NCBI GenBank assembly: GCA_964459805.1
Contig: CAYWOD010000049.1
Coordinates: forward strand, 1-18,701
DNA from: DAOVRL01 sp964459805
GTDB lineage: Bacteria; Planctomycetota; Phycisphaerae; Sedimentisphaerales; Anaerobacaceae
DNA length: 18,701 bases
Direction of reading: 5' to 3'
In this document: positions 1-7,937 of the stretch, piece after piece
Numbering within the stretch: the stretch's first letter is position 1
Layout of the letters: each line of letters opens with the position of its first letter
Position numbers and translations under genes: made by a program
The notes under the pieces: generated by a model
Databases searched by the model: none
What the model saw: only the letters and a program-made list of their open reading frames with translations
What the model was told of the DNA's origin: nothing

Positions 1-363
1 TCGAAGGGACCAAATACGACATACGAAATCTTGCCCTGAGCGAAGTCGAAGGGACCACATCCGACAGCCAACTTCGGCGCTTGCTCGCTACCCTGCTTAC
101 AAATAGAATGGTGCGCAAAATGGCAATAATATCAGCAATGTCTAAGGTTCCGGCTCATCCGGGTTAGGAGTGAAGAATATGGACAACCGTTTGCTATTGA
201 TGGTGGCAACGAGGAGTGTGCTATTTTAGGGTGCCGATTGCAATCGCGTAACGTCTTGTCAGAAAAAGAGATAGAGCTATGGCTCTTCATAAGCACGCAC
301 CTCTTGTTAAATCCTATCGGGTCTCCCGGCTATATTCAACTCGGCGTCTTGCCTCGATCAGTC
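1..363. other. Intergenic region with composite repeat at the window edge
   Basis: I see no gene here; this is the region downstream of the potassium-uptake pair. Its left end is a composite repeat: the tail of one copy of a dispersed unit (1-11), a short TACGA-type stretch (15-28), then a full unit (22-55) that recurs inverted at 12779-12812 with one mismatch in 34 positions. A weak hairpin with stem AGAGC/GCTCT (273-286) followed on the minus strand by a T-rich run (about 262-267) could terminate the ktr transcript. The rest, including a CCGG-CTCAT-CCGG segment near 150-163, is unexplained. Confidence 0.55.
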
Positions 364-1053
364 CTATTCTTGCGGCAGTTTTGCGAGGTCGGCGTCGGAG
401 CCGGCGACCATCATTATGTCGTCTCGATAAATGACCGTGCTGGGCATAGGAACGTTGATTATTCCTCCCTTTTCGCTTTTTTTGGTTTTGCTGTGCTCGC
501 CCCGCTTTACCAAAACCAGATTCACACTGTATTTCTGCCGCAGTTGCAAATCCATAACGGTCTTGCCGTCGAAGCTGGCAGGCGCCTTTATCCGGGCCAG
601 GCTATACCCAGGTGCAAAGTCTATCTTCTCCCCTATCTGCGGCGCGATAAGCTTATACGCCCATCTTTGGGCCGACTCAACTTCGGGGTAGATAACCTCC
701 GTAGCACCGACTTTGGAGAACACCTCGCCGGCGATCAAATCCTCCGCTCTGGCGTATATCTGCTTGACCCCCATCTGTCGCAGGTTTGCCACCGTCAGAA
801 CTGCAGACTCGAAGCCTCGCCCCGTCCCTTGCCCGATACCGATTATGGCGACATCGACCTTGTCGATGCCCTGTGCTTTGAGCGCTTCTTCATCGGTACT
901 GTCGAGCCTGACGGCGTGACTTACCTGGTCCCCAATCAGCTCTATCGACTCCCTGTTCTTATCAATTGCGACGACTTCGGCCCCGCTCATCGCCAAAGCG
1001 ATGGCCAGCTTCTGGCCGAACCGTCCCAATCCTATTACAGCAAACCGCTTCAT
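364..1053 (-). CDS. ktrA: Ktr/Trk potassium uptake regulatory subunit (RCK protein, KtrA/TrkA type)
   Basis: A cytoplasmic gating subunit that binds nucleotide and controls the potassium channel-like membrane subunit encoded just upstream. The 229-aa product opens with a Rossmann RCK_N fold carrying GLGRFG at residues 8-13 and an acidic residue at the end of the second strand (VVAID), then a C-terminal RCK_C (TrkA_C) half with YSLARIKAP and the closing DDIMMVAG segment. The length fits the single-RCK KtrA form, not the duplicated 450-aa TrkA. I chose the ATG at 1053 because AGGGGT lies about 9 bases upstream and the Rossmann fold begins at once; the longer reading frame up to 1152 merely translates a 7-bp repeat array. 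It lies 106 bases behind the membrane subunit on the same strand, so the two are probably one operon. Confidence 0.9.
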   Translation of the reverse strand: MKRFAVIGLGRFGQKLAIALAMSGAEVVAIDKNRESIELIGDQVSHAVRLDSTDEEALKAQGIDKVDVAIIGIGQGTGRGFESAVLTVANLRQMGVKQIYARAEDLIAGEVFSKVGATEVIYPEVESAQRWAYKLIAPQIGEKIDFAPGYSLARIKAPASFDGKTVMDLQLRQKYSVNLVLVKRGEHSKTKKSEKGGIINVPMPSTVIYRDDIMMVAGSDADLAKLPQE

Positions 1054-1069
1054 AGCATCAACCCCTATT

Positions 1070-1118
1070 TTCGTATCTCGTATTTCGTATCTCGTATTTC
1101 GTATATCGTATGTCGTAT
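1070..1118. repeat. 7-bp tandem array (NTCGTAT) between ktrB and ktrA
   Basis: Seven consecutive 7-bp units of the form NTCGTAT, in which the first base varies (T, C, T, C, T, A, G) and the remaining six are constant. The array occupies nearly half of the gap between the two potassium-uptake genes and so would be inside their common transcript. The same unit forms a longer array at 12707-12780. Confidence 0.9.
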
Positions 1119-1159
1119 TGCCTCGATTCCTCGCGCAATACGCACGATGCACAACGAAA

Positions 1160-2947
1160 TTATCCGACGATAATCGCTTCGTCCGGATAATTATATCGAA
1201 CCGGCGTTAAGTTAAACGTCAGCGCCGCCAGCAGCGTTAACGGCCCAAGCCGGCCGATAAGCATCGCAGCGATGATAATCAATTTGCCCGCATCTGTCAA
1301 ATCAGGCGTTATGCCCGTCGTCAGGCCTACCGTCCCCAGTGCAGAACCCGCCTCGAACATAATATCCGACATCGTAAATCCGTTTGAATTCTCGCTAATA
1401 CTAAGCGCCAGCGTCGCGGCGAACAAAACCACAACGAACAGCAGCGTAACGGTAATTGCTCGGCCCACGACAACTATCCGAACCGAACGTCTGAACATCT
1501 CAACCTCGCTGCGCTTCCGCAGGGCAGCGACAACGGTCATTATCACCACCGCTAATGTCACAGTCTTGATCCCCCCTGCGGTCGAGCCGGGCGAGCCACC
1601 GATGAACATAAATAATATCAAAACAAGTCTGCTTGAGGCCGACATCGCCGAAATCTTCACCGTGTTGAACCCGGCCGTCCGTGCCGTTATCGACTGAAAC
1701 AGCGCACCAAGCACATCGGGCTTTGGGACAGAGCCGTCGCCCTTGGCGTAGCGCTCGAATAAAAGTATTGCCGCCACACCTAAGACTATCAGTCCTGCGC
1801 TTACGCTAAGAACAATCTTCGTTTGAAGCCGCATCCTTTTCGGTGCTTCCATCGAAAACCGGTATTGCTTATTGAGCCGTCTCTTGAAGAACCGCCTTAC
1901 CCTGTCAGCCAGGATATTCGCAAGATCGTAGAGTACGCTAAAGCCCAGCCCACCCAAGATTATCAGCGGACAAACCACAACATACACGCCCCAGCTCCGG
2001 TTGTAGCTCACAAAGCTTTCACTGAACAAACTAAAGCCTGCATTGCAAAAAGCGCTTATCGAATGAAATATACTGCAAAACCAGCGCTCGTGAACGTTCG
2101 CATCGCCCCACATCCCGAGAAGGCTCACTGCGCCAACGGCCTCGATGAGCACCGTCCCAACGAAGATAAATGCTATCATATTGCCTATTCGGCTGAGCGT
2201 GCGAGCGCTGAGCAGATCCTGCATCGCCACCGATTCGCGCACGCTCAATGCCTGGCCCAACAGCAGCGCAATGACCGCACCGAATACTACTATCCCAAGG
2301 CCGCCAAGCTGAATCAGTCCTAAGATCACCACCTGCCCCATTAGACTGAAGTCGCGGCCGGTATCCTTCACGATCAGCCCGGTAACACACGTCGCGCTCG
2401 TTGCCGTAAATAACGCATCTACAAGCCGCAGGCTTTCTTTGCCTTCGTTCGCTGCCCGCGGCAGCATCAGTAAACCTGCTCCGGATATTATCAAGAACAA
2501 GAAGCTCGCAATTAGCGTCCGCGTCGGATTTTTCCCGGATGCCGCCAGATTCACGCAGGTTCTGCAGAGTTTTGTGATGACCTGGGTCACAAGGTAGATT
2601 CCCACCGCTAAATGCCTGACGGCGGAGGCCTCCGCCTGCCCCAGTGCAAACCAGCGACCCGCTCCGAAGACAGCCACCAGAAGCCCAAATAAAAGCGGCG
2701 CCTCAAACCAGTTCGCCCCCCAGAACTCAGCCTTCGAGACCACGTTGAACAGCCGAATTATCTTCTCAGCTATAAATACGCAAAGCAAAGCAACCTGAAC
2801 GGCGTACAAAATCTGCTCTTGCTTGGGCAACAAAGGCTCATCAAAGCCGAACAGCACAACAAAAGACGCCGCGACCACCGCCGCAGTAACGGCGTTGACA
2901 CCGATTAGAATCCTTTCCAAGCGCTTGTTTTTATAGTGCAACTGCAT
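1160..2947 (-). CDS. ktrB: Ktr/Trk potassium uptake membrane subunit (TrkH/KtrB family) with N-terminal membrane extension
   Basis: Ion-translocating membrane subunit of a K+ (possibly Na+-coupled) uptake system, working with the RCK protein encoded downstream. The 595-aa product contains the four pore-loop signatures of the TrkH/KtrB superfamily: SATCVTGL (residues 184-191), then SISAFCNAGFS, ITARTAGFNT and GSALGTVGLTTG, each with the filter glycine. Hydrophobic segments flank every loop. The conserved core begins near residue 140. Before it are about 130 residues with three or four extra hydrophobic segments, which makes the protein longer than the roughly 450-aa KtrB form; such N-terminal extensions are known in TrkH relatives from several phyla. 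The ATG at 2947 has only a distant GAGGA, so the start is not certain. The C terminus is followed by 106 bases holding a 7-bp repeat array, then ktrA. Confidence 0.9.
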   Translation of the reverse strand: MQLHYKNKRLERILIGVNAVTAAVVAASFVVLFGFDEPLLPKQEQILYAVQVALLCVFIAEKIIRLFNVVSKAEFWGANWFEAPLLFGLLVAVFGAGRWFALGQAEASAVRHLAVGIYLVTQVITKLCRTCVNLAASGKNPTRTLIASFLFLIISGAGLLMLPRAANEGKESLRLVDALFTATSATCVTGLIVKDTGRDFSLMGQVVILGLIQLGGLGIVVFGAVIALLLGQALSVRESVAMQDLLSARTLSRIGNMIAFIFVGTVLIEAVGAVSLLGMWGDANVHERWFCSIFHSISAFCNAGFSLFSESFVSYNRSWGVYVVVCPLIILGGLGFSVLYDLANILADRVRRFFKRRLNKQYRFSMEAPKRMRLQTKIVLSVSAGLIVLGVAAILLFERYAKGDGSVPKPDVLGALFQSITARTAGFNTVKISAMSASSRLVLILFMFIGGSPGSTAGGIKTVTLAVVIMTVVAALRKRSEVEMFRRSVRIVVVGRAITVTLLFVVVLFAATLALSISENSNGFTMSDIMFEAGSALGTVGLTTGITPDLTDAGKLIIIAAMLIGRLGPLTLLAALTFNLTPVRYNYPDEAIIVG

Positions 2948-3080
2948 AGCAATAGCGTAAATCCTCAGGCGAGAAATGTAAAATCAAAACTCAAAAATTT
3001 GCACGCAAACCATACCGCAAAAACCTGAGTCCTGAGCTTTGAATTGTGCTATTTGGGCTCTCCGTCCGGCTTTCGGCTTC

Positions 3081-5183
3081 TCAGGCGACGTCTGCAAGCC
3101 CCAGCGAGTCACCGAATTTCGCCAGCAGTGCCCGGCGGATATTCCTGTGCTCGGCCTTTGTCAGCATCGGGTCTTGCCGGACCAGCTCGAAGGCATTTCT
3201 CCTTGCCATAGCGAGCAGGTCGAAATCGTCCACGATGTTCGCAATTTTCAAATCGGGCAGTCCGTGCTGTCGCGTGCTGAACATCTCGCCGGGCCCTCGC
3301 AGCCGCAAATCCTGCTCGGCTATCTCGAAGCCGTCGTTACTCCTGGTCATCAATTCCAGTCTGCTTCTCGCCACTTCGTTATCCGTTTGGCCGAACAAAA
3401 GACAATATGATTTCGCTTCTCCCCTGCCTATACGTCCCCTCAACTGATGCAGTTGCGCCAGCCCGAATCGGTCCGCCCCCTCTATGACCATCACCGTCGC
3501 ATTAGGCACATCGACGCCCACCTCAACCACCACAGTAGAAACAAGAACGTCGATCTTGCCTTTGCGAAATTCCGACATAATCTCCTGTTTTTTGGGCGAG
3601 GGCATCCGCCCGTGCAGAAGCTTCACCTTGAATTCCGGGAAGACCCGCTCGGACAGATTCTTCCATTCATCCGTCGCGGCCCTGACGTCGCTGTCCTGCT
3701 CAACCGCCGTGATTCGCGGATAAACAAAATAGGCCTGCTTCTTCGCCTTCAAACGCTCCCGGATAAACTCGTGCGCCTTTGGCCGGTCGCGCCTGTCCAC
3801 CCACCGCGTAATAACAGTGCCTCTGCCCGGCGGTGAATGTTTGATAACCGAAACCTCCAGGTCCCCAAACGCTGTCATCGCCAGCGTCCTCGGGATAGGT
3901 GTAGCCGTCATAACAAGACAGTGCGGGGTTGTCTGTTTTCGCAGTTGCGCTCTTTGTTCGACCCCGAATTTATGCTGCTCATCAATAATAACCAGGGCGA
4001 GCTTTTGAAATTCTATGTCCTCCTGCAATAGCGCCACCGTGCCGACAACGATGTCTATCGCGCCGGCCCTAATTTCGCCCAGAAGCTCAGCTCTCTTTTT
4101 GCCGGTCAGCCCCCCCGTTATCAAGGCCCTCTTTACTTTGCTGCCCTTCAAATATCTTTCGATACTGAGAAAATGCTGCCCGGCCAAAATCTCCGTCGGC
4201 GCCATAATCGCCGCCTGTCTCTTATTGGCAACCGTTAGCAAAGCTGCATAGAGCGCCACCACCGTCTTGCCGGAACCGACGTCACCCTGCAGCAGCCGAT
4301 TCATAGGCTCGGACCTGCCCATATCCGCAGCGATTTCGCAAATGCAGTTGTCCTGGTCCTCGGTCAGAAGAAACGGAAAACGCCTTCTGATTCGACTGTC
4401 GATCTCGTCCGTGCACACACAGGGCTTGGCCGCCGAGAAATGCTTCATTCGGAACCGCCGAAGCCCCAATCCCAACTGCATCAGGAAAAGCTCGTCGTAC
4501 TTGAGTCTGCGTTTTGCCTGCGCCAGTTTTTTCTCATCCGGCGGCAGGTGAATCCAGGCAAAAGCGTCTTTTCTGCCGATAAGGTTCGCTTTTTTCAGAA
4601 AGCTCTTGTCGTAGAACTCCTGCACAAGCTCCCCTAAGTTGTCCAGCACGGGCCTGATTATCCGCTTTATTTGCCTGCTGCCCAGTTTAGCCGTCGCCGG
4701 ATATACACCGCCGCTAAAATACTCAGCCGACTGCGAATGCTTCTCGTCGAGCACTATGAACTTCGGATTGGTCATTTGCAGTTGATGACGGTAAAGAGTG
4801 ACCTTGCCCGATGCCATTATTATTTGGCCGGGCTGCAATTGGTTTTGGAGGTATCCCCCGTGAAACCACACGATCCGGCATATTCCCGTATCGTCTGTGA
4901 TCATCGCCTCAAACATCGGCTGGCGACGGTAGCTTTGATAATCCGTTGACTCAACCAGCCCAATGACGGCGGCAGTCCGGTTGGGCCTCATTTGATTTAT
5001 CTTTATCGCCCGCGGCACGAACACCCAATCACGCGGGAAATACTCTAACAAATCCCCGACAGTATGCACCCCCAACCGCGCAAAAACCTCCGCCCTGGCC
5101 GGCCCGACACCCTTGAGATACTGAACCGGCATCGACAGATCGAACTGATTTGGCTGTTTTTCAGACAATTGCGTCGTATTCAT
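3081..5183 (-). CDS. recG: ATP-dependent DNA helicase RecG
   Basis: Double-stranded DNA translocase that remodels stalled replication forks and Holliday junctions. The 700-aa length is typical. An N-terminal helix-hairpin-helix-like QYLKGVGPARAEVFARLGV (21-39) and an OB-fold wedge domain (about 65-150) precede the two helicase lobes. Visible motifs are Walker A GDVGSGKT (300-307), motif Ib APTEILAGQH (328-337), Walker B DEQH (401-404), motif III MTATPIPRTLAMT (425-437), motif V VVVEVGVDVPNA (551-562) and motif VI QLRGRIGRG (580-588). DEQH rather than DEAD/DEAH is normal for RecG. The ATG at 5183 follows GAAGAGA closely. The gene is flanked by 133 bases before ktrB and by a repeat-containing gap on its upstream side; it shows no clear functional link to its neighbours. 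Confidence 0.97.
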   Translation of the reverse strand: MNTTQLSEKQPNQFDLSMPVQYLKGVGPARAEVFARLGVHTVGDLLEYFPRDWVFVPRAIKINQMRPNRTAAVIGLVESTDYQSYRRQPMFEAMITDDTGICRIVWFHGGYLQNQLQPGQIIMASGKVTLYRHQLQMTNPKFIVLDEKHSQSAEYFSGGVYPATAKLGSRQIKRIIRPVLDNLGELVQEFYDKSFLKKANLIGRKDAFAWIHLPPDEKKLAQAKRRLKYDELFLMQLGLGLRRFRMKHFSAAKPCVCTDEIDSRIRRRFPFLLTEDQDNCICEIAADMGRSEPMNRLLQGDVGSGKTVVALYAALLTVANKRQAAIMAPTEILAGQHFLSIERYLKGSKVKRALITGGLTGKKRAELLGEIRAGAIDIVVGTVALLQEDIEFQKLALVIIDEQHKFGVEQRAQLRKQTTPHCLVMTATPIPRTLAMTAFGDLEVSVIKHSPPGRGTVITRWVDRRDRPKAHEFIRERLKAKKQAYFVYPRITAVEQDSDVRAATDEWKNLSERVFPEFKVKLLHGRMPSPKKQEIMSEFRKGKIDVLVSTVVVEVGVDVPNATVMVIEGADRFGLAQLHQLRGRIGRGEAKSYCLLFGQTDNEVARSRLELMTRSNDGFEIAEQDLRLRGPGEMFSTRQHGLPDLKIANIVDDFDLLAMARRNAFELVRQDPMLTKAEHRNIRRALLAKFGDSLGLADVA

Positions 5184-5232
5184 TTCTCTTCGTCATTTCC
5201 ACGCCGGCGGTCTTGTCACTCCCTTGCCCTTT

Positions 5233-5301
5233 GTCATTCCCGCAAAAGCGGGAATCTATTTGCCCGTATGATTTCTGGACTCCTGCTTTCGCAGGAGTGA
5301 C
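5233..5301. repeat. Dispersed inverted-repeat element with two hairpins
   Basis: A 69-bp element bounded by GTCATTCC and GGAGTGAC. It contains two separate hairpins: ATTCCCGC-AAAA-GCGGGAAT at the left and ACTCCTGC-TTTC-GCAGGAGT at the right. The same architecture recurs at 7968-8031, so this is a dispersed family, similar to the REP or small MITE-like elements found in many environmental bacterial genomes. It sits between pcm and recG, which are both on the minus strand, and would be transcribed if they share a transcript. Confidence 0.85.
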
Positions 5302-5315
5302 AATACCACAATATG

Positions 5316-5978
5316 CTATTCCTCGAAACCGTACTCGCCGAGCAGTTTAACGAACCGGACGTCGCAGATGAATCTTTCGATGATATTCGGCGGCTTTTTC
5401 TCATAGGCCACCAACCTTTGAACTCCACTGGGCCCTATGGGTGCGACCATAAGCCCGCCGTCGGTAAGCTGTTCGGTCAGCGGCTCCGGTATCTGGGGCA
5501 CGGCGGCGGTAATCATAACCCTCTCGAAACACCTTTGCTCGGGCCAGCCGCAACTGCCGTCGGCCACACGGAACTCAACATTACTGATACCCAGTCTGCT
5601 TAGAACCGCCTGGGCCGACTCGGACAGCTCGGCAAACCTCTCCATCGTATATACCTTCTTGGCCAGCTTACTCAGCACGGCAGTCTGATACCCGCTGCCC
5701 GTTCCAATCTCCAGAACCTCGCACTTGCGGTCCACATGCAGCTCCTGGGTCATCAGGGCAACAATATACGGCTGAGAAATCGTCTGGTCCAGCCCTATGG
5801 GGAGCGGACCGTCAGCATAAGCCTGCGACAGATAAGACTGCGGCACAAACTCCTCTCTCGGAACCTCAGCCATTACCTTGAGCACGCGAGGGTCGGTGAT
5901 ATCCCGCCCTTTTAGGTCCCACCTGAGCATCTGCCCCCGAGCCCTGGCAAATCTATCTTTGTTCTCTCGCCCACACAT
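5316..5978 (-). CDS. pcm: Protein-L-isoaspartate O-methyltransferase
   Basis: Transfers a methyl group from S-adenosylmethionine to isoaspartyl residues, starting repair of aged proteins. The 220-aa product has the family's characteristic PIGLDQTISQPYIVALMT (about 60-77) and the SAM-binding motif I VLEIGTGSGYQTAVLS (88-103), followed by the acidic post-I position in VYTMER and the motif-II-like CFERVMITAAVPQIPEPL. The end is near the usual place for the family. The first ATG (5978) has no obvious ribosome-binding site; an internal ATG at 5930 follows a G-rich stretch and would still leave all motifs intact, so the start may be 16 codons later. The gene is divergent from the lipoprotein gene at 6198. 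Confidence 0.93.
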   Translation of the reverse strand: MCGRENKDRFARARGQMLRWDLKGRDITDPRVLKVMAEVPREEFVPQSYLSQAYADGPLPIGLDQTISQPYIVALMTQELHVDRKCEVLEIGTGSGYQTAVLSKLAKKVYTMERFAELSESAQAVLSRLGISNVEFRVADGSCGWPEQRCFERVMITAAVPQIPEPLTEQLTDGGLMVAPIGPSGVQRLVAYEKKPPNIIERFICDVRFVKLLGEYGFEE

Positions 5979-6003
5979 ACATGCAATAATCGCCTTTTAG
6001 ATG

Positions 6004-6040
6004 TGGTTTTGCAAACCAATTTTGCTTCGCTCCGGCAAAA
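6004..6040. repeat. Pair of small inverted repeats upstream of pcm
   Basis: Two adjacent hairpins, TGGTTT-TGC-AAACCA (6004-6018) and TTTTGC...GCAAAA (6020-6040), lie 25-60 bases before the pcm start, in the divergent gap between pcm and the lipoprotein gene. Neither has a following T-run, so they do not look like terminators; they could be an operator or leader structure. This is only a sequence observation. Confidence 0.4.
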
Positions 6041-6141
6041 CTTCACCCATCAGAACAAGAGCTTAACGGCCGCTCCCGCCCCAGAATTTGCACAACAGCG
6101 TTAAACCTCTGGAATCTATCGGTTTTGAGCGCTCTTTGCAA

Positions 6142-6170
6142 TTGACAATTGGGAATGGGCAACTGATAAT
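6142..6170 (+). promoter_or_regulatory. Sigma-70-like promoter for the lipoprotein gene at 6198
   Basis: TTGACA at 6142-6147 and GATAAT at 6165-6170 are separated by exactly 17 bases, matching a housekeeping promoter with one deviation. Transcription would begin near 6177, leaving a short leader before the Shine-Dalgarno AGGA at 6185-6188. A nearby TATAAT at 6175-6180 is too far from the -35 box (27 bases) to pair with it. Confidence 0.6.
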
Positions 6171-6197
6171 TCGATATAATCAACAGGAAAATATTTA

Positions 6198-6866
6198 ATG
6201 TTCAAGAAAGGCCCGGAAATGGAAACCAAAAAACTGCTCTTTTATCTGTTAGTTGTCCTTATGGGCGGCTGCGTGCCTGTTTTGTCGCTGCATCCGCTCT
6301 ATACCAAGGAAAATGTCGTTTTCAAACAGGAGCTGCTCGGCACTTGGGCCGACCCCAACAGCCCCGGAACCACCTGGCAATTCAAGCGGGCCGACAAAGA
6401 TCAGAACGTCTATAAATTGGTCTTCTCCGACGAAGACGGCAGGAAAGGCTTATTCGATACGCATTTGGTGAAGCTCAAAGGTCGGTTCTTCCTCGATCTC
6501 TATCCGGCCGAGTTCCCTTGTGACTTAGAGGACCCGAACAAGGTCGATTGGCCGTACAACTCCTTCTTTCTTGTACCGGTCCATACGTTCATAAAAGTGG
6601 ACTCCATCGAGCCTACGCTGAAAATGCGGCTGACTCTCGACGACAAAATGGAACAACTGCTCAAGGAGAATCCCAAGGCAGTAAAGCATGCGGTCCTTGA
6701 AGATAAGTCTGTCCTGACGGCATCCACAAAAGAGCTCCAAGCGTTTGTGCTGAAATATGCCGACGACGAAAAACTCTTCGGTGAGCCTACCGTCCTCAAA
6801 CGCATAAAGGCCAAAGACCCGCAAAAACCCGGCGACAAGCAATCCGGTGATTCAGCAGGCAAGTAA
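6198..6866 (+). CDS. Predicted lipoprotein, function unknown
   Basis: A 222-aa product that begins with a lipoprotein signal: a charged METKK, a hydrophobic run LLFYLLVVLMGG and then Cys (lipobox LMGGC, Cys at residue 25). The mature part starts with a SLHPLYT segment followed by LLGTWADP and TWQFKR, a pattern I associate with lipoproteins of Planctomycetota and related phyla, though I cannot name a function. The C terminus is lysine-rich and probably flexible. Two starts are plausible: ATG 6198 with AGGA nine bases before it, and ATG 6219 with AAGAAAGG seven bases before it, the latter giving a more standard 18-residue signal. It has its own promoter and shares no evident operon with bioD, 271 bases downstream. 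Confidence 0.8.
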   Translation: MFKKGPEMETKKLLFYLLVVLMGGCVPVLSLHPLYTKENVVFKQELLGTWADPNSPGTTWQFKRADKDQNVYKLVFSDEDGRKGLFDTHLVKLKGRFFLDLYPAEFPCDLEDPNKVDWPYNSFFLVPVHTFIKVDSIEPTLKMRLTLDDKMEQLLKENPKAVKHAVLEDKSVLTASTKELQAFVLKYADDEKLFGEPTVLKRIKAKDPQKPGDKQSGDSAGK

Positions 6867-6957
6867 CATCCCGAAGTGTCGCGCAAAAAAGGCAGGCCAC
6901 AAAAACCGCTGACAAAGGAGATTCGTAACCGTCCTGGGGTATGAATTGCGTTTCTGT

Positions 6958-7042
6958 GTCATTGCGAGGCCCCCTGGGGGCCGTGGCAATCTCAAGGGCG
7001 CGAAAATCGAGATTGCTTCCTCGCTTCGCTCCTCGCAATGAC
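6958..7042. repeat. Dispersed palindromic element between lipoprotein gene and bioD
   Basis: An 85-bp element with perfect 11-bp terminal inverted repeats, GTCATTGCGAG (6958-6968) and CTCGCAATGAC (7032-7042). Inside are a GC-rich palindrome GGCCCCC-TGG-GGGCC and a second inner pair GCAATCTC/GAGATTGC. The termini and the inner GCAATCTC words are characteristic of a repeat family widespread in bacterial genomes. It is distinct in sequence from the elements at 5233 and 7968. Confidence 0.85.
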
Positions 7043-7137
7043 CAAAAAAGGCCGGAATTGAACATATTGTCCCGTGAACGGTTGCGGAAATTCGAGCGGT
7101 ATGAACTGTTAGGTGAGTTTAGCCGGGAGACTCTAAA

Positions 7138-7884
7138 ATGCCAATTAACCTGGACTTACCCCGAAGACCAGGCCTATTCATAACCGGCACCGATACGGCA
7201 ATTGGCAAAACACTGATAGCCGGCGCCATTGCAAAGGTTTTGACCGATGACGGCCTCAAGGTCGGTGTATTCAAGCCCATCGCCACCGGCTGCAGGCACC
7301 GCTGGGAGGGCCTGGTAGCCGATGATACGCAGTTCCTCGCTAATTGCGCAAATAGCAACCTGCCCTTGCCGACAATAACTCCCGTCACTTACGTCACCGG
7401 TGCAACTCCGGTTGTCAGTGCCGCTCGCGAAGGCAAGCCCGTGAACTTTGAGAGCATAGCAGCCGCTTATAAACAGGTGTGCGAGGACAGCGACATAGTT
7501 ATCGTCGAGGGCATCGAGGGGGTGCGGGTGCCTTTGAATATGGAGTTCGACCTGTTGGATTTGGCAGTTGAGTTCAATCTCCCTGTCGTCATAGTTACTC
7601 ACCCCGATCCGGGGACCGTGAATCATACACTTATGACAATTGATTGTATCCGTGCTGCGAAACTGAAAATTGCCGGCGTAGTCATTAACTACTGCGACGC
7701 CACCAAAGAAACAGTAGCCGGAAACACCGCCCCGGCTGTAATAGCCCAGTTCGGCGCCGTCAACATCCTCTCGGAAGTGCCTTTCGATGAGACGGTCAAT
7801 CTCAATGAGATGGGTTTGGGCGAAGTAATCCTCAACTCTCTGAGCAACTGCGACTGGAAGAAATTGGCCCAAATGCGAACCTGA
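7138..7884 (+). CDS. bioD: ATP-dependent dethiobiotin synthetase BioD
   Basis: Carboxylates and cyclises 7,8-diaminopelargonate to dethiobiotin, the penultimate step of biotin synthesis, in the cytoplasm. The 248-aa product has the modified P-loop GTDTAIGKT (17-25), the substrate-binding KPIATGC (46-52) and the conserved GTVNHTLMTIDCIRAA segment (about 159-174). Two sites differ from the family norm: the usual VEGAGG loop reads VEGIEGV (123-129), and the usual SPHxAA segment reads TPVVSAA. The overall fold signature is still clearly BioD, but these changes mean activity is inferred, not certain. GGGAG lies nine bases before the ATG. No other bio genes are in the window; nadB follows 316 bases downstream with its own promoter candidate. 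Confidence 0.88.
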   Translation: MPINLDLPRRPGLFITGTDTAIGKTLIAGAIAKVLTDDGLKVGVFKPIATGCRHRWEGLVADDTQFLANCANSNLPLPTITPVTYVTGATPVVSAAREGKPVNFESIAAAYKQVCEDSDIVIVEGIEGVRVPLNMEFDLLDLAVEFNLPVVIVTHPDPGTVNHTLMTIDCIRAAKLKIAGVVINYCDATKETVAGNTAPAVIAQFGAVNILSEVPFDETVNLNEMGLGEVILNSLSNCDWKKLAQMRT

Positions 7885-7937
7885 GTCCGCCGGCCGAAGC
7901 ACTGAGCGGACTGGCGCAAATCCCTGACAAATTCCCA

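Noticed and set aside
238..1173. 311-codon open frame on the plus strand opposite ktrA
   Set aside because: It is antisense to a gene with clear RCK motifs, lacks a ribosome-binding site and shows no recognisable domain; its end translates a 7-bp repeat.
5979..6197. Small RNA gene in the divergent gap between pcm and the lipoprotein gene
   Set aside because: There are hairpins but no terminator with a T-run, and the one promoter found is positioned for the lipoprotein gene.
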